This document shows positions 25,919 through 34,691 of a stretch of 64,000 nucleotides of DNA, one piece after another. The position numbers and the translations under genes were made by a program. How positions within the stretch are numbered: position 1 is the first letter of the stretch; the number at the start of each line of letters is the position of its first letter. The notes beneath the pieces were generated by a model. It saw nothing but the letters and a program-made list of their open reading frames with translations. It did no database searches and was not told the DNA's origin. Source of the stretch: Streptomyces sp. SID12501. Its GTDB lineage: Bacteria > Actinomycetota > Actinomycetes > Streptomycetales > Streptomycetaceae. The stretch lies in contig NZ_JAAGLU010000002.1 in the NCBI RefSeq assembly GCF_010550245.1, positions 62,001 to 126,000 of the forward strand, in the 5' to 3' direction.

Positions 25919-27250
25919 TCAGCCCCCGGCGACCCGCGCCCCGTCTGTCCCCGCCGACAGCACAGCCAGCGCCCCCGACACCAGCGTCCGCACCCCCGGT
26001 GCGACCGTCGACAGGTCCGGGGCGAACAGCGGGCTGTGGTTGCTCGGTACCGCCGCGAGCTTCGCCATCAGGTCGTCGCCGCCCTCCGCCGCGTTCCACA
26101 CCTCGCCCGGTGTGGTCGTCACGAACCAGTAGGCGTACGGGAGTTGGTCCGTGGCCAGGTGGGCGAAGTCCTCGCTGCCCATGGCCGGGCCGGGGTCGAG
26201 GACCGTGCCCGCGCCGAAGACCTCCCGGTGGACGGAGGCCACCCGCTCGTCGAGCGTCGCGTCGTTGACCGTCACCGGGAAGGTCGCGCCGACCCGGATC
26301 TCCGGCTCGCGCGGACAGCCCGCCGCCAGGCACTCGCCCTGGGCGATACGCCTGATCGCGGCCAGCATGCGGTCGCGTACGCCGTCCGACTGGGTGCGCA
26401 GGTTCAGGGCGATACGGGCCGTCGTCGGGATGATGTTGTGCCGGGTGCCCGCCTCGATCACGCCGACCGTCAGGACGGCGGAGTCGCGGGCCGCGATCTC
26501 GCGCGAGACGACCGTCTGGAGGCGCGTGACGATGTACGCCGCCGTCACCACCGGGTCGACCGTCGTTTCCGGGCGGGAGCCGTGGCCGCCCCGGCCGTGT
26601 ACGACGATGTCGACGTCCGTCGACGCCGACATGATCAGGCCGGGTATGTGGGGGTAGAGGCCTGCGGGGCCCGGCGCCGCGTGTTGTGCCAGCAGCGCGT
26701 CCGGGCGGGGGAAACGCTCGTACAGGCCGTCCGCCAGCATCGCCCGCGCGCCCTCGCCCGTCTCCTCGGCGGGCTGGCCGACCAGCACCAGCGTGCCCCG
26801 CCAGGTGTCCCGGCCCGCTGCCAGGGCCTGGGCCGCCCCGGCCAGCCAGGTCACGTGCAGGTCGTGGCCGCAGGCGTGCATCACACCTGGGACCGTGGAG
26901 GCGTACGGCAGGCCGGTCCCCTCGCTCACCGGGAGCGCGTCCATGTCGGCGCGGAGCAGGACCGTCGGGCCGTCGCCGCTGCGCAGGACGCCCACGACGC
27001 CTGTGCCGCCGACGCCCTCCGTCGTCTCGTAGCCGGACTTTCGGAGGGAGTCCGCCAGCCGAGCCGCCGTGCGGTGTTCCGCCAGGGACAGTTCCGGGTG
27101 GCTGTGCAGGTCGCGGTAGAGGTCCTCCAGGGCCGGGACCGGGAGGTCGGCGGTGAGGTCGAGCGCGGTGCGGGCGGCGGGAGACGTCGGAGAGGTCGGA
27201 GAGGTCACGGCGGCAGCGTATGCCTCCGATGTGATGTGCGGCCCGGTCAC
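25919..27250 (-). CDS. M20-family amidohydrolase (peptidase M20D type)
   Basis: 443 residues. Metal and catalytic motifs of the M20D group are visible: RADMDALPV, MHACGHDLHVTWL, GQPAEETGEGA, and GSEDFAHL near the end; HNIIP of the dimerisation domain is also present. Such enzymes hydrolyse N-acyl amino acids (hippurate, IAA-amino-acid or aminobenzoyl-glutamate types). The start is uncertain: GTG 27250 and GTG 27208 are both in frame and neither has a good ribosome site. The first 30 residues are low-complexity Thr/Ser/Pro. Confidence 0.92.
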   Translation of the reverse strand: MTGPHITSEAYAAAVTSPTSPTSPAARTALDLTADLPVPALEDLYRDLHSHPELSLAEHRTAARLADSLRKSGYETTEGVGGTGVVGVLRSGDGPTVLLRADMDALPVSEGTGLPYASTVPGVMHACGHDLHVTWLAGAAQALAAGRDTWRGTLVLVGQPAEETGEGARAMLADGLYERFPRPDALLAQHAAPGPAGLYPHIPGLIMSASTDVDIVVHGRGGHGSRPETTVDPVVTAAYIVTRLQTVVSREIAARDSAVLTVGVIEAGTRHNIIPTTARIALNLRTQSDGVRDRMLAAIRRIAQGECLAAGCPREPEIRVGATFPVTVNDATLDERVASVHREVFGAGTVLDPGPAMGSEDFAHLATDQLPYAYWFVTTTPGEVWNAAEGGDDLMAKLAAVPSNHSPLFAPDLSTVAPGVRTLVSGALAVLSAGTDGARVAGG

Positions 27251-27312
27251 CCGTTCGGCCGCGCACCCACGGCCGTCGGGCGCCGTCGCTGATATCCACG
27301 ACGGAGGGGGGC

Positions 27313-27335
27313 CGGTAGCACCTGATCACCTACCG
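27313..27335. promoter_or_regulatory. Inverted repeat before the channel gene
   Basis: CGGTAG and CTACCG flank an 11-base spacer, ending 14 bases before the ATG at 27350. It overlaps the likely leader and could be an operator or a translation-control hairpin; AAGGAAG follows as ribosome site. Confidence 0.4.
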
Positions 27336-27349
27336 AAGGAAGACCACCC

Positions 27350-28153
27350 ATGGTCACCATCACCCGTGCCGGCAGCGGCACCAGTCTCGCCATCGACTTC
27401 ACCCAGGGGCTCGACGACGCCTGGTCGAAGATCGCCACGTTCGTGCCGAAACTCGTCGCGTTCCTCATCATCCTGGCCATCGGCTGGTTCGTGTCGAAGC
27501 TGGTCGCCCGCGTCCTGGACCGCGTCCTGCGCAAGGTCGGTTCGGAGAAACTGGCCGAACGGGCCGGTACCGCACAGCTGTTGCGGGACTCCGCGTACGA
27601 CCTGACCGGGATCGTCTGCAAGATCGTCTACTACGCGCTGATGCTGATCACGCTCCAGCTCGCGCTCGGTGTCTTCGGCGCCAACCCGGTCAGCACGATG
27701 ATCAACGGCATCGTGGCCTGGCTGCCGCGCGGCATCGTGGCCGTGGTCCTCATCGTCGTGGCGATGGCCATCGCCAACGCCGTGCGCGGGATCGTCGCCG
27801 GCGCGCTCTCGTCCGTCTCGTACGGGCGTACGGTCGCCACCGTCGTCTGGGGCTGCATCCTGGCGCTGGGCGTCATCGCCGCCCTCGGCCAGGCGGGCAT
27901 CGCCCGTGACGTGACCCGGCCGGTGCTGTACGCGGCGCTCGCCGTGGTCGTCGGCATCCTGGTCGTCGGTGTCGGCGGCGGCATGATCGCGCCGATGCGG
28001 CAGCGCTGGGAGCGGATGCTGACGGCGGCCGAGCGGGAGACCGTGACCGCCAAGGGGAGCGTCAGCGCCTATCAGGCGGGCCACGCGGACGCCCTCGGCA
28101 ACCAGCCGGTCCGGGAGCGGACCGACCTGCCGCCGCGCACGACCGACATGTAG
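27350..28153 (+). CDS. Small mechanosensitive-channel-type membrane protein
   Basis: 267 residues with about five transmembrane helices (residues 32-52, 85-108, 118-145, 160-182, 190-210). The repeat pattern (a TM helix followed by R-VLDRVLRKVG or R-GIVAGALSSV amphipathic helices) is that of the CmpX / TM-helix-repeat relatives of MscS. A true MscS beta domain is missing. The C-terminal 60 residues are hydrophilic. Probably responds to membrane tension or cell-surface stress. Start supported by AAGGAAG. Confidence 0.83.
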   Translation: MVTITRAGSGTSLAIDFTQGLDDAWSKIATFVPKLVAFLIILAIGWFVSKLVARVLDRVLRKVGSEKLAERAGTAQLLRDSAYDLTGIVCKIVYYALMLITLQLALGVFGANPVSTMINGIVAWLPRGIVAVVLIVVAMAIANAVRGIVAGALSSVSYGRTVATVVWGCILALGVIAALGQAGIARDVTRPVLYAALAVVVGILVVGVGGGMIAPMRQRWERMLTAAERETVTAKGSVSAYQAGHADALGNQPVRERTDLPPRTTDM

Positions 28154-28170
28154 CCGGTACGGAAGATGGT

Positions 28171-28215
28171 GCCGCCGGTGGGACGCGACGGGGGAGTTCT
28201 GGTCCCACCGGCGGC
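28171..28215 (+). terminator. Terminator of the channel gene
   Basis: A perfect 14-bp stem (GCCGCCGGTGGGAC with its complement) and 17-base loop, beginning 17 bases after the channel stop. Confidence 0.7.
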
Positions 28216-28226
28216 TGCTCAGGAGG

Positions 28227-28249
28227 GCCCGGGTCTCACGGACCCGGGC
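28227..28249 (-). terminator. Terminator of the NPP1 gene
   Basis: GCCCGGGTC pairs with GACCCGGGC across a 5-base loop (tcacg), 16 bases beyond the stop of the leftward NPP1 gene. A third, related 'GACCCGGG' unit lies next to it. Confidence 0.55.
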
Positions 28250-28265
28250 GTCATGGACCCGGGTG

Positions 28266-29078
28266 TCAGAACGCGGGGATGGCCGCCGCGGCGCGGCTGT
28301 CGGCGTCCCGGGCCTTGTTGATGTTGCTCTGGAGGTTGCCGGTCAGCGGGAAGTTGGCCTTGCCCCACGTGGAGTTCCACAGCGCGTTGCGCGGCGCGTC
28401 GGCCATGTTCTCCATGGTGACCAGGGCGGGCCGGTCCCAGCCGCCGTCGCCCCAGGCGTGCGCCACCTCGTCCCACTTGGCGAAGCGGAAGGCGTGGGTG
28501 CTCGCGCCGTCCTTGTGGTAGACGATCTTGACGCGGTTGCCGTCCATCGGCACCTCGTTGATCGGGTGGGTGCTGTAGCCGCCGTGCCGGGAGGCCGCGA
28601 GGTAGCTCGGACGCTCGTCGCCCTGCTTCTGGAAGACCACGACGGACTCCCAGTCGTGGCGGTGACCGAAGGCGTCGGCGCCGTTCAGCGTCTGGTCCTT
28701 CTCGAAGTAGAGCCCGTACACGTATGCGCACCAGCCGTTCTTGCACCAGCTCTGCGAGTACGTGTTGGCCTTGCCGAGGTGGTCGGTCCGGCAGCCGCCG
28801 GTGATCGACCCGCTGTTGTTGAGACCGCCGTTGAGCTTGCCGCTCGCGTCGACGGCCGCCGCGGGGAAGCAGCTGTCCGTGTCGTAGTCCCAGACCGGCT
28901 GGTACTTCTTCTGGAAGGTACTCGCGTTCTCCGGCAGGGGGTTCAGGATCGCGGCGGACGCGCTCGTCGAGATACCGACGGTCAGGGCGCCGGCGCTGAG
29001 CGCGATGAGCGCGGCCCGGCCGAGACGGGACGTCCTGCTGCCGTACGTCCTGCTGCCATGCGTGGATGCCTTGAACAT
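28266..29078 (-). CDS. Secreted NPP1/necrosis-inducing-like protein
   Basis: 270 residues. A long Sec-type signal (cleavage likely after TSASA near residue 46), then an NPP1 (NLP) domain of full length. The hallmark heptapeptide GHRHDWE is intact at about residues 137-143, and the NLP metal-site context (AYVYGLYFEKDQ, DWESVVVF, STHPINEVP) is present; two cysteine pairs are seen. Plant-associated NLPs are cytolytic by binding glycosylinositol-phosphoceramides. Bacterial copies occur in soil actinomycetes with unknown targets. ATG with GGAGAG upstream. Confidence 0.92.
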   Translation of the reverse strand: MFKASTHGSRTYGSRTSRLGRAALIALSAGALTVGISTSASAAILNPLPENASTFQKKYQPVWDYDTDSCFPAAAVDASGKLNGGLNNSGSITGGCRTDHLGKANTYSQSWCKNGWCAYVYGLYFEKDQTLNGADAFGHRHDWESVVVFQKQGDERPSYLAASRHGGYSTHPINEVPMDGNRVKIVYHKDGASTHAFRFAKWDEVAHAWGDGGWDRPALVTMENMADAPRNALWNSTWGKANFPLTGNLQSNINKARDADSRAAAAIPAF

Positions 29079-29351
29079 GTGCGGGTGCTCTCCACTTGGT
29101 CGTGCCGGGAATACGGCTCGGTCGTGCCGTGAAGTCCGGCGTGGCGGGACCGACACTGGCACCCGGAAAGTTGACTGGCACCCCTCTCACCGGGCCGTTC
29201 AATTCCGTCGTCGGGAGTTCGTGTTCACCGCCCCGCCCGTTTTCCTTGTGAACAGGTATGGCGCTCGGATCGTTTTCTCCTGTGATGTGACTCCTGTGTG
29301 ATGCGGCTCCTGTGCGGTGCACGCGGTACGGGAATGGGGAGGGTGGAGCTC
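29079..29351. other. Divergent spacer between NPP1 and STAND-WD40 genes
   Basis: 273 bases, locally richer in A/T than the rest (29200-29300). GATCG and CTCCTGTG repeats are present (CTCCTGTG twice at 29278-29310), but no convincing promoter pair or gene could be assigned. Confidence 0.3.
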
Positions 29352-32300
29352 ATGGGGCGTCCCGAGAGACCTGTGGACCCGCAGGCCGGTCCGGTGCAGC
29401 GGCTCGCGCATGAGCTGCGGGAGTTGCGGCGGACGGCGGGCGGACCCTCGTACCGGCTGATGGCCGAGGCGGCCGGGTTCTCCGCGGCGACCTTGTCCGA
29501 GGCGGCGCGCGGGGAGCGGCTGCCGTCGCTCGCGGTGGTCCAGGGGTACGTCCGGGCGTGCGGGGGCGACCCGGGTGAGTGGGAGCCGCGCTGGAAGGAC
29601 GCCGAGGACGAGGTCGCGTCCGCCGCCCGGGGCGACGAGGGGGACACCGCGGCGCCGTACCGGGGGCTGGCCCCCTTCGAGCAGGGCGACCGGGAGCTGT
29701 TCTTCGGGCGGGACGGACTGGTCGGCGAGCTTCTGCGGCTGGTCCGGGAGCACCGGTTCGCGGTGGTGTTCGGGGCGTCGGGCAGCGGGAAGTCCTCGCT
29801 GCTGAGGGCCGGGCTGATACCCCGCCTCCAGCAGGAGTGCGGCCCCGCCGTGCTGCGGGTGTTCACCCCCGGCGAGCGGCCCGCCGAGACGTACGGGCAC
29901 CTGCTGATTCCGAAGGACGACGACCCGGAGAGCTGGGTGGTGGTCGACCAGTTCGAGGAGGTCTTCACCCTGTGCCACGACCGCGCCGAGCGGGCCCGGT
30001 TCATCGGCCTCCTGCTGGCCGCCCGGGACCCGGACAACCGGCTGCGGGTACTCGTGTCCGTACGGGCCGACTTCTACGCCCGCTGCGCCGAGCACCGGGA
30101 ACTGGCGGACGCGCTCGGCGGGGCCGGGCTGCTGGTCGGGGCGATGACGGCGGACGAACTGCGGGAGGCGGTGACCCGGCCGGCGGCGGCCGTCGGGCTG
30201 CTGGTCGAGCGGGAGCTGACCGCGCGGATCGTCGAGGAGGTCCTCGACCGGCCGGGCGCGCTGCCGATGCTGTCGCACGTGCTGCTGGAGATCTGGCGGC
30301 GGCGCCGGGGCCGGCTGCTGACCCTGGCCGCGTACGAGGCGGCGGGCGGGGTGCGCGGGGCGATCGCGGCGAGCGCCGAGGAGGTGTACGGGCAGCTGAC
30401 CCCCGCCCAGGCGCGCAGCGCCCGGCGGTTGCTGCTCCGGATGGTCGAGCCGGGGCAGGGCAGCGCGGACACCCGGCGCCCGCTGACCCGTGCCGAACTG
30501 GCCGAGTCGGCGACCGACCACCAGGTGCCCGTGGTGGTGGAACGGCTGGCCCGCGCCCGGCTGCTGACCGTCGACGAGGACGGAGTACAGCTCGCGCACG
30601 AGGCGCTGATCACCTGCTGGCCGAGGCTGCGCGACTGGATCGAGGAGGACCGGGAGTGGCTGAGCCACCATCGGCGGCTGGCCGAGGAGACCCGGCTCTG
30701 GCTGGAGAACGACCGCGACCCGGGCGCGCTGGTCCGGGGCAGCAGGCTGGCCCGCGCCGAGGAACTGTTCGCCGGTGAGCCGGACGGGGAACAGGGCCGG
30801 CTGACCCCGCCCGAGCGGGAGTTCCTCGACACCGCGCTGGCGGCCCGGGTGGCGGAGTCCAGGGCCGCCGCCCGCGCGACCCGCCGCTCCCGCGTCCTGG
30901 TCGCCGCTCTGTCCACCGTACTGGCGGTGGCCCTGATGGGCGGCCTGGCCGCCTGGCACCTGAGCGCCGACAACGCGCGCCACCACACCGACACCGCCGC
31001 GCGCCGGGTCGCGGACGTCGCCGACGCGATGCGGACGACCGACCCGCGCACCGCGATGCTGCTGAGCGTCGCCGCCTGGCGCATCTCCCCGCTGCCCGAG
31101 GCCCGCCGGGCGCTGCTCGGCTCCCTCGCCCAGCCGGAACACGCCGTCTTCACCGACCCGGCGCCGGGCGACGGCCCGGTACGTTTCCTCGTCGACTCCG
31201 GCCGTACGCTCCTCACCGTCGACGGCCGCACCTGGCGGACCTGGGACGTGGCCGGCGTCCGCCCGATCGCCTCCGGCCGGCTCCCGGTCGGCAAAGTGGT
31301 CGCGGCAGGCCCCGACGCCCGGGTCCTCGCCGTCGCCGGGGCCGCAGGTATCCGACTGTGGGACACGGCCACCGCGCGCTGGACCGGCGACCCACGCCCT
31401 CTCCCCTTCACCTCCGTCACCGACATCGCGGCGGGCGCCTACGTCGTGAGCGACATCGACGACGACCGGGTACGCCTGCGGTCCGTCACCGACGGCCGGG
31501 TGCTGTTCGAGGAACGGGTGGCGGGCGGCGGCCTGGTCACCCCGGTCGTGAGCGACGACGGCCGTCTGGTCGCCGTCTGCCCGGAGGGCGGGTCCCCGCA
31601 GGTCCGGGACATCGCCCGCCACCGCACCCTGCCCGGCCCCTGGGACCGGACCCACGGCCTGTGCGACGAGGCGGAGCGCACGGCTCTGGTGTTCGGCGCC
31701 GGCGGCGACCGGCTCGCCGCGCTCTCCGAGTCCGGCGTGACGGCGTGGGACACCACGTCCGCCCGCGAGGTCGCCCACCTCTCCGAACCGGGCGCGCAGC
31801 GGGCCGCGTTCACCCCCGACGGCGCCTTCCTCGCGACCGCCGGCGGCGCGGAGATCCGGGTGTGGCGGCTGTCCGACCCGGCGGCCCCCGTGTTCCGCCA
31901 CTCCCTCAACAACCAGCACCTGTACGGGATTTCCTGGGACCCCACCCGCCGCAACACCCTGCGCTACCTCGAAGGCGGCGCCGTCCACTGCCTGGACCTG
32001 GGGATGGCGGTCACACCCGCCTGGCGCGCGGACCCCCTGACAGCGGTACGCGTGAGCCCGGACGCCCGTACGTACGCCACCGCCCGACTCGTCGACGACC
32101 GCTACCGTTTCGAACTCCGGGCCACCTCCGACGGCCGTCTCCTGCGTACCCTCCCCACCCCGCCCCCGCCCGTCTCGGCCGACCCCGCCGAACCGGTGAT
32201 CCCGGAGGACATGCTGGCCCTGCTCGCGTTCAGCCCCGACGGCCACGCGCTCTCGTACGGTGTCTCGGCGCCCGGCAGGGAGGCGGCCCCGCAACGCTTC

Positions 32301-33149
32301 ACGGTCTGGGACACGGGCCGGGACCGGCCCCGGGCGACCCTGGACCTCGCGCCGCCCGGGTCCGCCGCCCCGGTGGTCGCCCTGGCCCTGGGCCCCGGCG
32401 GCTCCACCCTGTACGCGGCCCGGCTGCCGGTCCTCGGCGACGTGAGCGACGAGGCGTGGAACACCGGAACCGGCCGCAGGGCCACCGTCCTCAGCGGGCT
32501 CTCCAGCACCCACCTGGCGGTGCGCCCCGACGGCCGCCTCCTCGTCGGTGACAACCGCACCGCGACCCTGCCCACGAACGGAACCTCGAACGGGACCACG
32601 AACGGAACCACGAACAGAACAGCCGCCGGGGTCACCAGGAAGGGCCTGGTCCAGGGCGAACAGATCGGCGCCCTCGCCTTCACCGCCGACGGCTCACGCC
32701 TCGCCGCGGGCGACCTGACCGGCCGAGTAGCCCTGTGGGACGGGGAGTTGAGCGACCGTACGGGCATCCTGCGCAATGTCTTCCCCGCTCCCCTGAGTGC
32801 GGAGGCGGAGGCGGAGGCGGTGAGCGCGCTGGCCGTCAGCCCCGACGGCGCCACCCTGGCCGTCGGGGGCGGCGCCGGCACCCTCCAGCTCTGGGACATC
32901 GCCACCCAACAGCCCCTGGGAGGCCCGCTGACCACACCGGGCGAGCCGGTCGACACCCTCGCCTTCGGCCCCGACAGCGGCACCCTGTTCGCGGGCAGCG
33001 CGCATGTCCCGCTCCAGCGGTACGCCGTCGACCCGGAACGGGCGGTCACCCTGGTGTGCGCCCGGGCGGGCACCAGGGCGGACCTCTCGCGGGAGCAGTG
33101 GCGGACGTACATACCTGAGGTGAAGTACCGCCGGGTGTGCGTCAGTTGA
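29352..33149 (+). CDS. XRE-nSTAND1-WD40 giant signalling ATPase
   Basis: 1265 residues. Domains in order: XRE-like HTH (about 12-80; SYRLMAEAAGFSAATLSEAA), nSTAND1 NTPase (about 100-510; PYRGLAPFEQGD, Walker A GASGSGKSS at about 142, Walker B SWVVVDQFEEVF, then ADFYARC and LPMLSHVL), one transmembrane helix (about 512-535), and C-terminal WD40 propeller repeats (about 590-1265; WDTATARW, WDTTSARE, SPDGATLAV, LWDIATQQ). The HTH would be cytoplasmic and the propeller outside, suggesting a transmembrane sensor. Short Thr/Asn repeat (NGTSNGTTNGTTN) at about 1076-1090. ATG has GGAG 5 bases upstream. Its stop is one base from the convergent GH64 stop. Confidence 0.92.
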   Translation: MGRPERPVDPQAGPVQRLAHELRELRRTAGGPSYRLMAEAAGFSAATLSEAARGERLPSLAVVQGYVRACGGDPGEWEPRWKDAEDEVASAARGDEGDTAAPYRGLAPFEQGDRELFFGRDGLVGELLRLVREHRFAVVFGASGSGKSSLLRAGLIPRLQQECGPAVLRVFTPGERPAETYGHLLIPKDDDPESWVVVDQFEEVFTLCHDRAERARFIGLLLAARDPDNRLRVLVSVRADFYARCAEHRELADALGGAGLLVGAMTADELREAVTRPAAAVGLLVERELTARIVEEVLDRPGALPMLSHVLLEIWRRRRGRLLTLAAYEAAGGVRGAIAASAEEVYGQLTPAQARSARRLLLRMVEPGQGSADTRRPLTRAELAESATDHQVPVVVERLARARLLTVDEDGVQLAHEALITCWPRLRDWIEEDREWLSHHRRLAEETRLWLENDRDPGALVRGSRLARAEELFAGEPDGEQGRLTPPEREFLDTALAARVAESRAAARATRRSRVLVAALSTVLAVALMGGLAAWHLSADNARHHTDTAARRVADVADAMRTTDPRTAMLLSVAAWRISPLPEARRALLGSLAQPEHAVFTDPAPGDGPVRFLVDSGRTLLTVDGRTWRTWDVAGVRPIASGRLPVGKVVAAGPDARVLAVAGAAGIRLWDTATARWTGDPRPLPFTSVTDIAAGAYVVSDIDDDRVRLRSVTDGRVLFEERVAGGGLVTPVVSDDGRLVAVCPEGGSPQVRDIARHRTLPGPWDRTHGLCDEAERTALVFGAGGDRLAALSESGVTAWDTTSAREVAHLSEPGAQRAAFTPDGAFLATAGGAEIRVWRLSDPAAPVFRHSLNNQHLYGISWDPTRRNTLRYLEGGAVHCLDLGMAVTPAWRADPLTAVRVSPDARTYATARLVDDRYRFELRATSDGRLLRTLPTPPPPVSADPAEPVIPEDMLALLAFSPDGHALSYGVSAPGREAAPQRFTVWDTGRDRPRATLDLAPPGSAAPVVALALGPGGSTLYAARLPVLGDVSDEAWNTGTGRRATVLSGLSSTHLAVRPDGRLLVGDNRTATLPTNGTSNGTTNGTTNRTAAGVTRKGLVQGEQIGALAFTADGSRLAAGDLTGRVALWDGELSDRTGILRNVFPAPLSAEAEAEAVSALAVSPDGATLAVGGGAGTLQLWDIATQQPLGGPLTTPGEPVDTLAFGPDSGTLFAGSAHVPLQRYAVDPERAVTLVCARAGTRADLSREQWRTYIPEVKYRRVCVS

Positions 33150-33150
33150 A

Positions 33151-34404
33151 TCAGTTGAACGGGTCGAGCGTGATGTACGCCGTCTGCGGGGAGCCGTCGT
33201 CGACCAGCGACTCGTGGTTGCCGACGTCATCGAAGGCGAAGGCGTACGCCTTGCCGTCGGCCATCTGGGCGTGGATGTTCCGGGCGTACTGGTTGGTCAC
33301 CGCGTCCTGGTAGAAGCCCGCCGAACTCGTGTCGGGCTGGCTGGAGTTGGTCAGAAGCGTGGAACGGTTGTAACCGGCGCACAGGGTGCGCGAGATCGGG
33401 CCGCGCACCAGGTCGTTCGGCGCGTCCAGGAACTTGTGGCAGCCGAAGACGCTGTCGGCGTCGGGCTTCTGGAAGGTGGTGACGACGGCGCCGGAGCTGT
33501 TGGTGAAGTTCATGACGTTGCCGGAGACCCTGCCGTAGTACTTGGTGGCCGGCTGGTCGGCGAACGGTGTCACCGTGAGTGTCGAGCCCGCGTATCTGCT
33601 CCACACGCGGTTGACGTAGTCGTCCATGACGGTGCTCGGCAGGGCGCCGGACTCGATGCCGTGGCCGGGCGAGAGGGCGCGCAGGATCGTGCCGTCGGAC
33701 CGGGTCCGGACGAGGTTGGCCCAGCCACCGGGCTGGCCCTTCAGGGCGTTGTAGAACCCGGCGTAGCCGCCCGCCTTCAGATGGCCGGTGTTCTTCACGG
33801 CGCCCGAGGTGTTCTTGACGCCGACGGCGTACGGGGCCGAGAACATGTCCACCTGCGTGCTGTTGAGCCACAGACCGGCGTCGTTCAGCGTGTACTCGGT
33901 CCAGTTGAAGAGGATGTTCGCGTTGGGGTCGGAGGGGTTCTGCACGGCCGGCTGCACCAGACCGCCGGTGGTCAGCTTGAACACGAGCTTCTCGCCGTAG
34001 GAGAAGTAGACGCGGCCGGAGAACTTCGGCATCCGGAGCGTCATCGACTGCCCGTTGCCCGGCCCGGCGATCGACGCGTCGGGCGCCGGGCTCGGCGGGT
34101 TGCCACCGGCGGGCCAGGCGTGGAACGTGCCGTTCGCGTCCGCCCAGCCCTGCTGACCGGTCGAGAGCAGGGTCCCGATGTTGTAGACGTAGATCTCGTC
34201 GGCGCGCCCGGAGTTGTTCCTGAACTCCAGCGGGATGGTGGTGGGCACGGCTGCTTCGGCGCGGGACGACGCCGGGCCCGCGACCGTCAGCCCCGTGGCG
34301 ACGACCGCGGCGGCGACCAGGGGCACCAGTACCTGCCGTACCCCCTGCACCTTCCGCACCGTCCGCGCCTTCAGAACCCGCCGCACTTTCCGTTTGGCAA
34401 ACAC
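33151..34404 (-). CDS. Secreted GH64 beta-1,3-glucanase
   Basis: 417 residues. A long basic N-region and Ala/Val-rich signal (cleavage near SRAEA, residue 51) precede a single GH64 domain: IPLEFRNNSG, RVYFSYGEKLVFKL, NILFNWTEYTLND, STQVDMFSAPY, CAGYNRSTLL, and NQYARNIHAQMADGKAYAFAFDDVG. GH64 enzymes cut laminarin-type beta-1,3-glucan into laminaripentaose, attacking fungal walls. There is no carbohydrate-binding module. GTG start chosen because GAGGAGG sits right upstream and the longer frame crosses the operator region. Upstream sites predict control by DasR and by a LacI-type repressor. Confidence 0.93.
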   Translation of the reverse strand: MFAKRKVRRVLKARTVRKVQGVRQVLVPLVAAAVVATGLTVAGPASSRAEAAVPTTIPLEFRNNSGRADEIYVYNIGTLLSTGQQGWADANGTFHAWPAGGNPPSPAPDASIAGPGNGQSMTLRMPKFSGRVYFSYGEKLVFKLTTGGLVQPAVQNPSDPNANILFNWTEYTLNDAGLWLNSTQVDMFSAPYAVGVKNTSGAVKNTGHLKAGGYAGFYNALKGQPGGWANLVRTRSDGTILRALSPGHGIESGALPSTVMDDYVNRVWSRYAGSTLTVTPFADQPATKYYGRVSGNVMNFTNSSGAVVTTFQKPDADSVFGCHKFLDAPNDLVRGPISRTLCAGYNRSTLLTNSSQPDTSSAGFYQDAVTNQYARNIHAQMADGKAYAFAFDDVGNHESLVDDGSPQTAYITLDPFN

Positions 34405-34450
34405 GTTGGTCCTCCTCGAGTCGCTTGCTCGTTGCCTTGCTCGTCGTTTC

Positions 34451-34468
34451 CCTGAGAGCGCTCTCAGG
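34451..34468. promoter_or_regulatory. LacI-family-type palindromic operator upstream of GH64
   Basis: CCTGAGAGCGCTCTCAGG is a perfect 18-bp palindrome with the central GAGCGCTC seen in CebR-like sites of streptomycetes. It lies 47 bases before the GTG of the glucanase, where a repressor would block transcription. Confidence 0.7.
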
Positions 34469-34491
34469 CTGCTCTCGTGAACGGGACACGT

Positions 34492-34507
34492 CAAGGTCTA
34501 GACCAAG
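34492..34507. promoter_or_regulatory. DasR-type operator (dre) upstream of GH64
   Basis: CAAGGTCTAGACCAAG contains the exact GGTCTAGACC core of the dre consensus (A[C/G]TGGTCTAGACCA[C/G]T); the outer bases are imperfect. The overlapping minus-strand TTGACG, 17 bases from CAGCCT, offers a promoter for the glucanase. DasR responds to glucosamine phosphates. Confidence 0.7.
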
Positions 34508-34577
34508 ATGGGTTGCGGCGGGGATGCGCAGGCTGAGTGCCCGGGGTGAGGGGTGAGGCCGGGGTCGGGGTTGGTGG

Positions 34578-34677
34578 CAGGGACCTGCCCGGTGGCGGTG
34601 ACCAGGATCTGCTCGGGCGCTGGTGGTCAGGATCTGCCAGGGCGCTGGCGGCCAGGATCTGTTCGGGCGATCACCGG
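34578..34677. repeat. Four 25-bp tandem repeats upstream of the VOC gene
   Basis: Units start at 34578, 34603, 34628 and 34653. The last three begin CAGGATCTG and then follow CTCGGGCGCTGG with few changes; the first is degenerate (CAGGGACCTG). The exact 25-bp period resembles an iteron or multi-site operator. The array ends 14 bases before the ATG of the VOC gene. Confidence 0.85.
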
Positions 34678-34691
34678 GCACACTGGCCGGC

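Noticed and set aside
26036..27292. 418-codon frame antisense to the M20 hydrolase
   Set aside because: Shadow of a gene with clear catalytic motifs.
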